This document shows positions 44,965 through 53,834 of a stretch of 64,000 nt of DNA, one piece after another (positions within the stretch are counted from its first letter, which is position 1; each line of letters starts with the position of its first letter). The DNA is from Aquimarina sp. RZ0 (GTDB taxonomy: Bacteria; Bacteroidota; Bacteroidia; Flavobacteriales; Flavobacteriaceae), in NCBI RefSeq assembly GCF_008370685.1, contig NZ_VTZU01000019.1:1-64000 (forward strand), given 5' to 3'. The notes beneath the pieces were generated by a model that made no database searches, was not told the DNA's origin, and saw nothing but the letters and a program-made list of their open reading frames with translations. Made by a program: the position numbers and the translations under genes.

Positions 44965-45432
44965 TTAAAGCTTTTTTTTAGGAATAGGTAAGAATGAAAA
45001 GTCTTTTACTTCTGTCATTACAAATGAACTTTGCACTTTAGAAATATTGTCTAATGAAGCTAGTTTATTAGAAAGAAAGTATTGATAATGTTCCATGTCT
45101 TCTGCGTAAATTTTAACCAGGTAGTCAAACATTCCTGCTACATGATAGCATTCTGTAACTTCAGGAAATTGCTGAATGTCCTTTTCGAATTTTTTAAGAT
45201 AATCTGTTTGGTGTAAATTTAAAGTGACATTACAAAACGCCATTAGTTGTAATCCCGCTTTTTTTCTATCTACAATTGCCTTGTAAGATTTAATAATACC
45301 TTCCCGCTCTAGTTTTTTTACGCGTTCAAAGATTGGAGTTGTGGTTAGGTTCAATCGTTCAGCAATCTCTTTGATGGTAATTTTACCATCTTTTTGTAAT
45401 AAATTGAGAATAGATCGATCAGTTTTATCCAT
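44965..45432 (-). CDS. Lrp/AsnC-family regulator
   Basis: 155 aa. N-terminal helix-turn-helix (ILNLLQKDGKITIKEIAERLNLTTTPIFERVKKLEREGII, in short the ITIKEIAERLNL segment) and C-terminal RAM ligand-binding domain (VTECYHVAGMFDYLVKI). It is divergent, 405 bp away, from a sulfur amino-acid PLP enzyme, which is a natural target. Confidence 0.88.
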   Translation of the reverse strand: MDKTDRSILNLLQKDGKITIKEIAERLNLTTTPIFERVKKLEREGIIKSYKAIVDRKKAGLQLMAFCNVTLNLHQTDYLKKFEKDIQQFPEVTECYHVAGMFDYLVKIYAEDMEHYQYFLSNKLASLDNISKVQSSFVMTEVKDFSFLPIPKKKL

Positions 45433-45837
45433 AATAATTTTCTGTATTGAATATGTTTGATAGCTAAAAATAGAATAAAATTCTTTTTAAAATTAATATT
45501 TTTAGTTTTTATTCTTAAATAGATACTTGCTATGGATTTAATTTCTTTTTTGTATAGCTTTATAGCATATATGAGAGCTATTAAATTATGATTTTTAAAA
45601 ATTAATCGAATTATAGTTTTGGTAGTTTTTGTAGTCAGAAAATTAATCAAAATGTAGAAGAAATAATAACGCTATTTCTGATTTAAAATTACCCATTAAA
45701 ATTTGCTCTTTTCCGTTGATATCTCAATATAAAAAGAAATGGTAGTCATGCTTCAATTTTCTTTTTTGTCTAAACAAGAAATAGCTGCTTTTACTTGAGT
45801 GTTTTTAAAACAGAAGTCGGTATAATATAATTGACTT
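45433..45837. other. Divergent regulatory gap between the Lrp gene and the PLP enzyme gene
   Basis: No credible ORF. Bases about 45686-45735 share AAAATTACCCATTAAAATTTGC and CTCTTTTCCGTTG-like text with 37812-37850, so part is repeat-derived. Promoters for both genes should lie here. Confidence 0.35.
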
Positions 45838-47121
45838 ATGAAAAATTATAATTTTAATCCAGAAAGTTTAATGATGACTTATGGTTACAAGCCTGAGTTG
45901 TCAGAAGGGGCAATAAAATGCCCGATTTTCCAAACATCAACATTTGTTTTTAAAACAGCAGAAGAGGGGAAAGCTTTTTTTGAGCTGGCATATGGACTAC
46001 GTGAAAAATCTCCAAAAGAAGAACTGGGATTGATTTATAGCAGAATCAATAATCCAAATTTAGAAATACTAGAAAACAGGTTGTGCTTATGGGATAAAGC
46101 GGATGATTGCGCAGTATTTGAAAGTGGTATGTCTGCAATTAGTACCGTTTTACTAGAATTCCTTAAGCCTGGAGACCTTTTGGTGTATAGTAATCCATTA
46201 TATGGAGGGACGGATCATTTTATTCATCATTTTTTAGATAAAATAGGAGTACATACAATAGGAGTAATGCCGGATGATAGTGTGGCTAAGATAGAAGCTA
46301 TGATTATAGCTTCGGGAAAGGCAGACCAATTGTCCATGATATATCTGGAAACTCCTGCAAATCCAACAAATGATATTGTAGATATTGAAAAGTTCAGTGA
46401 ATTAGCAGCTAAATATAGTACACCGGATAAAAAAGCACTGGTTGCAGTTGATAATACATATATGGGACCATTATGGCAACACCCATTGCAGTCTGGTGCT
46501 GATTTAGTTTTGTATTCTGCTACCAAGTATATCGGGGGGCATAGTGATCTGATAGCTGGAGCTGTTCTGGGGGCTTCAGCATTGATGCAACGTGTAAAAA
46601 CATTACGTACTTTTTTAGGAAATATGGTGAGCCCTCATACTGCCTGGTTGCTATTACGTAGTCTGGAGACTTTAAAAGTAAGGATGGATCAACAGACCTT
46701 AAACGCACAGATGATAGCAGACTACTTAGCTAATCATCCCAAGGTCGAAAAAGTATATTATTTGGGATTACTACAAAAAGGAACAGAAACTTATAAAACT
46801 TATAAAAAACAATGTTCTGCTCCCGGAGCAATGGTGTCTTTTGATATCATTGGTGGAGAAAATGAAGCTTTTACATTTCTAAATAGTTTAAAACTAATGA
46901 AGCTTGCCGTAAGTTTAGGGAGTACAGAGAGTCTGGCAGAGCACCCTAAAACAATGACTCACGCAGGGGTAGATGATGTGCAAAGAAAAGAAATGAACAT
47001 TACGGATCAACTAGTTAGATTGTCGATAGGAGTGGAGTATGCCAAAGATTTAATTTGGGATCTCGAACAAGCATTAGAAAAAGTAGAAGTCACTGCGACC
47101 ATAGAAGTCGAAACCATATAA
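45838..47121 (+). CDS. Cys/Met metabolism PLP enzyme (methionine gamma-lyase / cystathionine gamma-synthase type)
   Basis: 427-aa fold-type I PLP enzyme. Sites visible are YSRINNPNLEILE, FESGMSAIST, YLETPANPTN, VDNTYMGPLWQ and the Schiff-base Lys in YSATKYIGGHSD (about residue 227), and SLGSTESLAEHP near the end. The family cleaves or replaces the gamma substituent of Met, cystathionine or O-acylhomoserine. Sequence alone does not pick the reaction; the divergent Lrp-type regulator points to amino-acid catabolism, and so to a gamma-lyase. Confidence 0.85.
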   Translation: MKNYNFNPESLMMTYGYKPELSEGAIKCPIFQTSTFVFKTAEEGKAFFELAYGLREKSPKEELGLIYSRINNPNLEILENRLCLWDKADDCAVFESGMSAISTVLLEFLKPGDLLVYSNPLYGGTDHFIHHFLDKIGVHTIGVMPDDSVAKIEAMIIASGKADQLSMIYLETPANPTNDIVDIEKFSELAAKYSTPDKKALVAVDNTYMGPLWQHPLQSGADLVLYSATKYIGGHSDLIAGAVLGASALMQRVKTLRTFLGNMVSPHTAWLLLRSLETLKVRMDQQTLNAQMIADYLANHPKVEKVYYLGLLQKGTETYKTYKKQCSAPGAMVSFDIIGGENEAFTFLNSLKLMKLAVSLGSTESLAEHPKTMTHAGVDDVQRKEMNITDQLVRLSIGVEYAKDLIWDLEQALEKVEVTATIEVETI

Positions 47122-47280
47122 GATAATGAAGCTGTAGTGCTTACTAGAGAAATTGTATCCGTTTATAGTTTGTATAAAAGCAGTTTTACAATATCAGTTT
47201 TTTAGTTATTGGTAATTGATTATTGAATAAATAAATTGTTTAGGGGGGATAACTCTTTGAAAAATAGGTGATTTCCCCCA

Positions 47281-47311
47281 TTGCAATGTATGTATTCTCA
47301 TAGTATATTTG
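47281..47311 (+). promoter_or_regulatory. Bacteroidota-type promoter
   Basis: TTG at 47281-47283 and an exact TAnnTTTG box, TATATTTG, at 47304-47311, 20 bp apart. Start site expected near 47318, 16 bp before a small ORF. Confidence 0.6.
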
Positions 47312-47333
47312 TATCAGTTAATAAAAACAATAT

Positions 47334-47447
47334 ATGAATCACTTTTACACAAAAAACATTATGAATATACTGGGCATCAATTTTCGTTTTATTTTTGAAT
47401 TTATAAAAGAACTTCCTAAGGCTTGCAGTCATGCAATCCATAGATAA
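47334..47447 (+). CDS. Possible 37-aa peptide in a short transcript
   Basis: ATG 47334 gives a 37-aa basic, hydrophobic peptide (MNHFYTKNIMNILG start, then FRFIFEFIKELP). It has a good upstream promoter, and a terminator at 47533-47568 ends a transcript of about 250 nt. A second frame (about 47450-47550) reads ILTIRVSKDQYEDLWENS and stops within the terminator stem; it has only a GTG as start. Either may be real, or the RNA may be non-coding, or this may be a worn gene fragment. Confidence 0.35.
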   Translation: MNHFYTKNIMNILGINFRFIFEFIKELPKACSHAIHR

Positions 47448-47532
47448 AAGATATTAACAATTAGAGTGAGTAAAGACCAGTATGAGGATTTATGGGAGAA
47501 TTCTTATACGAGTCAGTCAGGGAAATTAATAG

Positions 47533-47568
47533 ATCCGCATTTTTTATAAAATGCGGATTTTATTTTTC
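47533..47568. terminator. Terminator between the short transcript and fumC
   Basis: ATCCGCATTTT-TTAT-AAAATGCGGAT, perfect 11-bp stem followed on the plus strand by TTTATTTTTCTT. It can also serve the convergent fumC gene. Confidence 0.8.
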
Positions 47569-47582
47569 TTCAATAGATAGTA

Positions 47583-48986
47583 TTACTTAAGAGCTCCCAC
47601 CATGTCTTCTGGTTTTACCCATTCATCAAATTCTTGTTCTGTAACATATCCTAATGAGACAGCTTCTTGTTTTAGTGTTGTTCCGTTTTTATGGGCTGTA
47701 TTTGCTATTTCTGCTGCTTTGTAATATCCTATTTTAGTGTTAAGTGCAGTGACCAGCATTAAAGAATTATTAAGCAATTCTGTAATACGTGTTTGATTGG
47801 GTTCAATACCTTGTGCACAATGTTCATCAAAAGAAACAGAGGCATCTCCAATTAATTGAGCACTCTGTAATAAATTAGCCGCCATTACCGGTTTAAAAAC
47901 ATTGAGTTCAAAATGTCCCTGCATCCCTCCAACATTAATGGCTACATCATTTCCTAAGACTTGCGCGCATACCATAGTTAATGCTTCACATTGCGTAGGG
48001 TTTACTTTTCCGGGCATGATAGAGCTTCCAGGCTCATTGGCAGGTATAATCAATTCTCCGATTCCACTTCTGGGACCAGAGGCTAGCATTCGGATATCAT
48101 TTCCTATTTTATTAAGAGAAACAGCAAGTTGTTTTAGTGCTCCATGGGATTCTACAAAGGCATCATGAGCAGCCAGTGCTTCAAATTTGTTTTCTGCGGT
48201 AATAAAAGGTAAACTAGTGAATTGAGCAATAAATTCTGATACTCTTTTTGCATATCCTTTTGGTGTATTTAATCCAGTCCCTACAGCGGTGCCACCAAGT
48301 GCCAATTCTGCCATATGTGGTAATGTGTTTTCTAAAGCTTTAATGCCATGATCCAATTGAGATACATATCCTGATAATTCCTGACCAATGGTTAATGGAG
48401 TAGCATCCATAAAATGAGTACGTCCAATTTTTACAACATTCTTAAATTCATCAGATTTTTTCTTTAAGGTATTCCTGAGTTGAATAACTCCTGGAATCGT
48501 AACTTCAACTATTTTTTTATAAGCAGCAATATGCATTCCGGTAGGAAAGGTATCATTAGAAGATTGCGATTTGTTTACATCATCATTAGGTTGTAATGTT
48601 TTTTCTCCTTCGCCTATAATATAACCAGCTAATTGATGCGCTCGATTAGCAATAACTTCATTTACGTTCATATTGCTTTGAGTACCAGAGCCGGTTTGCC
48701 AGATTACCAAAGGAAACTGATCATCATGAGTGCCTTCAAGAATTTCATCACATACCTGACCGATCAGATCCCTTTTTTCTATAGGTAATACTCCAAGTTC
48801 GCAATTCGTATAAGCAGCAGCTTTTTTTAGATACGCAAAGCCATAAACTATTTCTAAAGGCATAGATGCTGGAGCTCCAATTTTGAAATTGTTTCTGGAT
48901 CTCTCAGTTTGTGCTCCCCAGAGTTTATCAGCAGGCACCTTTACTTCGCCCATTGTATCTTTTTCTATTCTATATTCTATAGCCAT
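47583..48986 (-). CDS. fumC: Fumarate hydratase class II
   Basis: 467-aa oxygen-stable fumarase of the citric acid cycle (fumarate to malate). Signature [13 protein letters not shown] (near residue 317), [16 protein letters not shown] with the catalytic His, and [19 protein letters not shown]. Length and motifs agree with FumC along the full sequence. Confidence 0.95.
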   Translation of the reverse strand: MAIEYRIEKDTMGEVKVPADKLWGAQTERSRNNFKIGAPASMPLEIVYGFAYLKKAAAYTNCELGVLPIEKRDLIGQVCDEILEGTHDDQFPLVIWQTGSGTQSNMNVNEVIANRAHQLAGYIIGEGEKTLQPNDDVNKSQSSNDTFPTGMHIAAYKKIVEVTIPGVIQLRNTLKKKSDEFKNVVKIGRTHFMDATPLTIGQELSGYVSQLDHGIKALENTLPHMAELALGGTAVGTGLNTPKGYAKRVSEFIAQFTSLPFITAENKFEALAAHDAFVESHGALKQLAVSLNKIGNDIRMLASGPRSGIGELIIPANEPGSSIMPGKVNPTQCEALTMVCAQVLGNDVAINVGGMQGHFELNVFKPVMAANLLQSAQLIGDASVSFDEHCAQGIEPNQTRITELLNNSLMLVTALNTKIGYYKAAEIANTAHKNGTTLKQEAVSLGYVTEQEFDEWVKPEDMVGALK

Positions 48987-49131
48987 GATGATTTGTTTTT
49001 CGAAAGCGCAAATTTAAGGATTTGTATAGCTATTTCTGAATAAAGAATATACTTTTTAGGGTACAAAATTTGTTTGATAATCAATTTTAAAATAAATCAT
49101 ATTTATACTATGAGATAAAAAGAAGAGTTAT

Positions 49132-49139
49132 TATCTTTG
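49132..49139 (+). promoter_or_regulatory. -7 element for the 58-aa gene
   Basis: TATCTTTG is an exact TAnnTTTG match 26 bp before the ATG at 49166. No clear TTG box at -33. Confidence 0.5.
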
Positions 49140-49165
49140 GCAAAAATTGAAATTAGATTACTATT

Positions 49166-49342
49166 ATGTTCGAATTTGATCAATACCTTGGTTTTTTAGC
49201 ATTCTTAACAATCCTTACTATAGGATTTTGGTTAATGATATTTTTATTGACTTTTGTGGTTCCTTACTGGATTTTTGGAGCTACAATTGAGAATTTTAAA
49301 TTAAAAATGGAAGCTAAACGAAAGGCAAGAGAAGAAGCTTAA
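49166..49342 (+). CDS. Small single-pass membrane protein (58 aa)
   Basis: A 58-codon frame with two adjacent hydrophobic stretches (residues 8-42) and a basic tail (KLKMEAKRKAREEA) that would sit in the cytoplasm. Promoter box upstream and a terminator 20 bp downstream make this a complete single-gene unit. No named family recognised. Confidence 0.65.
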   Translation: MFEFDQYLGFLAFLTILTIGFWLMIFLLTFVVPYWIFGATIENFKLKMEAKRKAREEA

Positions 49343-49359
49343 TACAGTATTTATATAGT

Positions 49360-49390
49360 AAAAAGGGAGTCAATTGACTCTCTTTTTTTG
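49360..49390 (+). terminator. Terminator of the 58-aa gene
   Basis: AAAGGGAGTCAATTGACTCTC followed by seven T; the dyad GAGTCAATTGACTC is perfect. Confidence 0.8.
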
Positions 49391-49408
49391 TTTCTGTATA
49401 TTTTTATT

Positions 49409-49564
49409 TCAAATAACTTCATTTCCAATAGGGATCAAAACCAATTGTTTTGTTTCTATAAACCCAACCTCAATTTGCTCAATAAAACCAAATCTTTTTT
49501 TACCTGATCCCTCAGAATAAAAGATGATCTTGGCTATGTCTAGTGTAATTTTTTGTTTTTGCAT
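49409..49564 (-). CDS. Possible 51-aa soluble protein
   Basis: An open frame from ATG (49564) to TGA, starting MQKQKITLDIAKIIFYS, ending LIPIGNEVI. Charged and hydrophobic residues alternate as in a folded protein, but it lacks a recognised family. No clear promoter. It is convergent with the 58-aa gene. Confidence 0.35.
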   Translation of the reverse strand: MQKQKITLDIAKIIFYSEGSGKKRFGFIEQIEVGFIETKQLVLIPIGNEVI

Positions 49565-49989
49565 TATACCAGTTTTTAGATAAAATTACCCTAAACTGAA
49601 TCAAATTATTTTGAAGTGTGAAATAAAAAGAAATGATTTAAGAAGGTGATTTTATTTGAAAATGGATTATGTTTTCTTATGAATACTTTCAGCTCAGAAT
49701 TAATATAAGACTTCTCTTTCTTCCTGTATAATATAACATTCGTCCACAAAATTGAAGCATACATCCCAGATAGAAATAAATACTTAGTATAATTCGCTTA
49801 ATTAGTTTCTGAAAACTTTGATGAAAGAGAATAAATAAGTATTTAAATTATCATTAAAAAGTGGTTAGTACTGTTTTGATTCTGGCAAAAATTGAGTCTA
49901 AAAAAGCATTTTTATTGCGAATTGAAAAAAGTTTAAACCATTTCAAAGTATACAATATTATTTTTTCACTATCCATCGATTTTATAATT
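49565..49989. other. AT-rich gap
   Basis: About 425 bp with no ORF or strong structure that I can see. Confidence 0.3.
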
Positions 49990-50149
49990 GAACTTATCTT
50001 GAGTAGTGGTTTTTAACCGAAAAGTTTGGCTTTTGTACTATAAGGAAGTAGTTTTTTTTAAGTATGGCCATAGCTACGGTTAAAAAAACCAACAAAATTA
50101 GCGTGCAAAATGTAAATTTTGTAGGTCAAGCAATACTCAAGATGAGTTC
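49990..50149. repeat. Palindromic element type C, copy 2 (160 bp)
   Basis: Ends GAACTTATCTTGAG and CTCAAGATGAGTTC. Core TATGGCCATAGCTACGG. Same orientation as 37614-37771 and clearly homologous, but with perhaps 15% changes. It ends 59 bp before the first large lipoprotein gene, so it is in or beside its promoter. Confidence 0.8.
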
Positions 50150-50207
50150 ATTATATTAATCACAAATCAAATCATTAAAATAATTATTGATCTGCAAAAC
50201 AAAATCT

Positions 50208-52799
50208 ATGAAAAAAATTCACACATACTATTATGGGCTTGTTTTATTTATAATTTCGATAGCTTGTACAAAAGAGATTACTGATGATTTAACACAATCA
50301 TTTTCTTTAAAATTTACAGAAACTACTCTGGACTCATTTTTGAATACTGCTAAACCTACAGAATTTAGTATAGAAGGTGTCAGATCTACTGGAACCGGAG
50401 ATTACCAATTTAAATATTCAATACAGGAAGGAGCAGGCTTTTTTACTATAAACTCTCAAAGAATAGCACCTAATGAATTTGTCGATTTACCCGAAGGAGC
50501 ATTATTTACAATTGAATATACAGGTACTGCTATTGATATAAATAGAGTTGATATAACTGTTAAAGATCGATTTGACAGAGAAGATGCGATGGCTTTGGTT
50601 TATGATGTAAAAGATACTGCTTTTGATATAGAAGTGACGCCAATACCAACTTCTGCATATATTGGAGGTATAAGTGATCTTAATTTTAAGATTATTAATC
50701 AGATAAGTTCTGCAGACTATTTAATATCTTATAAGTTTGTGGATTCAAATTCTAATACCGGTACAGGTATTATTTTCATAGGGGAAGACGTTTTGGATCA
50801 GGAGGAATTTATAGATATTGATCAGGGAGGAGAGTTCGTTTGGCAATTAGAAAGTACAACCGTGGGAGATTTAGCTATTGCGTTTGTTGTAAGAAGTAGT
50901 TTAAATGTTACGGTTGAAAAAATCGTTACCATTCCTGTAACGGAAACTCCGGATTTTACGTTTACAGCAGTAACTACCGATTTAGAACTTCCTACAAATA
51001 CGGGAGCATCTGTTGATTTTGAAATTGTAGAAACAACAGGAAGCTCCGAGTATACAATGATTTATACTAGTACTGGTATAGCTGTTTTTGGATATAATGG
51101 AGAAGAGTATCAGCCAGGAGATGAAATTCCTATAGAAATAGGTGTGTCTTCTGGAACTTATACAGGTACCGAAATGGGAAATCACGAAGTAGATTTTAAG
51201 GTAGTAAATTCGAATTCTACCCGTATAGAAAAGACAAGTGCTGTTACTATTACATATACAGATCCGGATATTGAAGCTCCGGTAATTGTATTAAACGGAG
51301 CTCCAGAAATTACTATAAAAGTAGGAGAAGAATTTACTGATCCTGGGGCAACAGCAACAGATAATATAGATGCATCTACGTTATTAGAAATTTTGATAAC
51401 AGGGAGTGTGGATATTAGTAAACCGGGTGAATATATAGTAACATATTCAGTTACAGATTCTTCGTCTAATACAGCTTCAATTACAAGAAAAGTAACTGTA
51501 ATAGATGATCAAGCACCAATTTTAGAACTTATTGGCGATAATCCAATGATAGTATTTGTAGGAGACGTGTATACTGATCCCGGAGTTAATGTTACTGATA
51601 ATGTAGATGCTCCTTCTTCTTTGATTATTGAAACTACAGGGAGTGTAGATACTAATATCGTAAATGATTATACCATTACATATGTAGTTACAGATTCATC
51701 TGATAATACCGCATCATTGGATAGAATAGTGAAAGTAATAAATGATGCTCCGCCGGTAATTACATTGATAGGACCAAACCCATTAGAGGTAAATGCATCA
51801 TTTCAATTTAATGATCCTGGAGCTACAGCAGTAGATGTAGTAGATGGAGATCTTACTGATGCGATAGAGGTAGTAAGTACAGTTGTTGGGGAAATGCCTG
51901 GAAATTATACAATTACGTATAGTATTTCGGATTCGGTGGGTAATAGGGCTATGCTGGTTCGGGATGTAAAAATAATAGATACTGAGGCTCCTGTCATTAT
52001 ACTAAATGGTTTGTCAGAAATTACATTGAATTTGGGAAGTTCTTATATGGAAAAAGGAGCACTGGTCTCTGATAATGTAGAGACGATTGATAGTGACGAT
52101 GTAGTTATTACTGGTGCAGTAAATACAGCGTTGCCAGGGGTGTATATAATACGATATAATGTTGTTGACACAGCAGGGAATCCTGCTCTGGAAGTGACTA
52201 GAAAAGTAACTGTTATTGATCATATTATTCCGGTAATTACAATAAATGGAGGAGCGAATATTTCTGTAGATGCTGGAGATCCTTTTGTAGATTCTGGAGC
52301 AACAGCTAATGATAATCTCGATGGTAACATCACTTCTTCTATACAAAAAGGAGGGACTTTTAGAAATACTCTTGTGCCTGGTAACTATACGATTACGTAT
52401 AATGTGAGAGATGCCGCTGGAAATGCCGCTATACAAAAGGTGAAAACAGTAGTTGTGAGAAGTGTTACTCCAAGTTATAATAATAATTTAGGAAACAGAC
52501 TTCTTAGAGCCAACCCAGGAGCTATAGTTACGTATTCTATTGGAGGTGGAGGTCCTCCAGGTGCAGTTTTTGATGCGTATGTTCAAATGCGGAGGGATGA
52601 AATAGGGGGGGCGGCAATTACATCAAAAATAAGAATCAATCAAAATAATCCAAATATTACAGGGCGTACATTTGTGATGCCTGATAGTGGCAGAGCTTTT
52701 GTTAGAACTTCAATTACTGGAGATGCAGATGCTAGTGCGGGAGGAACATTATCAGTATCAGGAAAACAATTTACATATACAGTAACCAGAGCTAGATAA
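50208..52799 (+). CDS. TraQ-like/DUF5011 lipoprotein 1 (five repeats)
   Basis: Start 50208 (seven codons inside the longest frame) gives 863 aa with a lipoprotein signal (FIISIAC, Cys about residue 20). The first 340 residues hold about three Ig-like modules resembling the DUF3872/TraQ domain of conjugative transposons: GDYQFKYSIQEGAGFF, then FTIEYTG, then VDITVKDRF; related text recurs in modules two and three. Next are five DUF5011 (HYR-like) repeats of about 80 aa, each with a DPGATATDN-like and a YTITYxVTDSSxNTA-like stretch. A unique C-terminal beta domain follows. Predicted to be a surface-exposed stalk, perhaps an adhesin. Confidence 0.75.
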   Translation: MKKIHTYYYGLVLFIISIACTKEITDDLTQSFSLKFTETTLDSFLNTAKPTEFSIEGVRSTGTGDYQFKYSIQEGAGFFTINSQRIAPNEFVDLPEGALFTIEYTGTAIDINRVDITVKDRFDREDAMALVYDVKDTAFDIEVTPIPTSAYIGGISDLNFKIINQISSADYLISYKFVDSNSNTGTGIIFIGEDVLDQEEFIDIDQGGEFVWQLESTTVGDLAIAFVVRSSLNVTVEKIVTIPVTETPDFTFTAVTTDLELPTNTGASVDFEIVETTGSSEYTMIYTSTGIAVFGYNGEEYQPGDEIPIEIGVSSGTYTGTEMGNHEVDFKVVNSNSTRIEKTSAVTITYTDPDIEAPVIVLNGAPEITIKVGEEFTDPGATATDNIDASTLLEILITGSVDISKPGEYIVTYSVTDSSSNTASITRKVTVIDDQAPILELIGDNPMIVFVGDVYTDPGVNVTDNVDAPSSLIIETTGSVDTNIVNDYTITYVVTDSSDNTASLDRIVKVINDAPPVITLIGPNPLEVNASFQFNDPGATAVDVVDGDLTDAIEVVSTVVGEMPGNYTITYSISDSVGNRAMLVRDVKIIDTEAPVIILNGLSEITLNLGSSYMEKGALVSDNVETIDSDDVVITGAVNTALPGVYIIRYNVVDTAGNPALEVTRKVTVIDHIIPVITINGGANISVDAGDPFVDSGATANDNLDGNITSSIQKGGTFRNTLVPGNYTITYNVRDAAGNAAIQKVKTVVVRSVTPSYNNNLGNRLLRANPGAIVTYSIGGGGPPGAVFDAYVQMRRDEIGGAAITSKIRINQNNPNITGRTFVMPDSGRAFVRTSITGDADASAGGTLSVSGKQFTYTVTRAR

Positions 52800-53136
52800 T
52801 AATATAGTACTCTGCGATCTATTTAGGTTTTTATTATTATCATAAACTTACGTATATTGATTAAAGAAGAGTGAATTTTATAATTATTATTTTAAAAAAA
52901 ATATAAATTCATTTTTATCTTCATTTCATTATGAAAGAATATTCAACTCAGTATATTAGTATTATTTTTTGAATAGATAGCCAATATAATTATCATAGAA
53001 TAGAAATATATCTATGTTAGAGACAAATTAATCAGATGAGTAAGGTTGAAGAATCACTCAGGAAATTTGTCAGTTTAGGTTATGATTGTATTCTAAATAA
53101 CTGATAAAAACTAGCTTTTGAGTGGTATTTTGTCGG
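52800..53136. other. Gap upstream of the TraO-like gene
   Basis: AT-rich, without ORF or terminator I can support. Confidence 0.3.
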
Positions 53137-53144
53137 TATATTTG
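53137..53144 (+). promoter_or_regulatory. Possible -7 element for the TraO-like operon
   Basis: TATATTTG (exact TAnnTTTG), with TTTG at 53117-53120 only 16 bp upstream, so spacing is short. It would give a leader of about 115 nt. Confidence 0.35.
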
Positions 53145-53267
53145 GAACTTAGAAGAATCTTTATAAATAAAAACAATATTTATTTACATATGACGTTAGG
53201 TCTTGCTAAATTTGAATCCTTATTTTGTGAAACAAAGGGGAAGTCTAACTCACATAATACCAGATTT

Positions 53268-53822
53268 ATGAAAAAAAGTTTAATTAATAAGTTATTATTG
53301 ATTGTTGTTATTTTATTTACTTCATTATCACTTCACGCACAAAGTCATAAAATTGCGGCATCCTTTACAGGAGGTTATGTACAAGGAGGTTTTGGCGGTA
53401 TGGCTACTTTAGATTATAAAGTTAATGAATTTGACTATGTACAATTGAATATTCAAGCTGGTTTTGCCAAATTAGAATATCAGGATATAAAAATACCTGT
53501 GAATTTATATGGATTTAATGCTGGATATTTTTTTGATATTTTAAGAAATAATAAGAGAACCTTCGCACTTTCAATAGGAGCAGGAGGGACAGTTGGATAT
53601 GAGACTATAAATAATGGTGATGAAGAGTTAGAGAATTCTCAAATCTTAGATATTGATACGGGCAAAGTTGTATTCGGTGCCTATGCCGGTATAGATGCAG
53701 ATATATTTTTAATTCCTACGATTGCAATTAATATAAAAGCAAATGAGGTATATCATGCAAATAGTGATATAGGAGAGTTTACACCATATTTGGGATTAGG
53801 GATTAAATTAATTTTGAAGTAA
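53268..53822 (+). CDS. TraO-like outer-membrane protein
   Basis: The preferred start 53268 (51st codon of the longest frame) gives 184 aa with a signal peptide ending SLHAQ (about residue 25). The rest is a small beta-barrel pattern with AGYFFDIL, FALSIGAGGTVGYETINNGD, VFGAYAGIDADIFL and a final aliphatic strand GLGIKLILK. These are the conserved features I recall of TraO, an envelope protein in Bacteroidota conjugative transposons. The gene for a TraQ-like lipoprotein begins 12 bp after its stop. No other tra gene is in the window. Confidence 0.7.
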   Translation: MKKSLINKLLLIVVILFTSLSLHAQSHKIAASFTGGYVQGGFGGMATLDYKVNEFDYVQLNIQAGFAKLEYQDIKIPVNLYGFNAGYFFDILRNNKRTFALSIGAGGTVGYETINNGDEELENSQILDIDTGKVVFGAYAGIDADIFLIPTIAINIKANEVYHANSDIGEFTPYLGLGIKLILK

Positions 53823-53834
53823 CGATTGGTGTAA

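Noticed and set aside
45351..45650. 99-aa minus-strand frame overlapping the Lrp gene start
   Set aside because: Low-complexity Ile/Lys/Asn translation of AT-rich intergenic DNA; it runs into the Lrp reading frame and has no family pattern.
53118..53267. N-terminal extension of the TraO-like protein
   Set aside because: The extra 50 codons lie before a clear signal peptide and overlap the presumed promoter.
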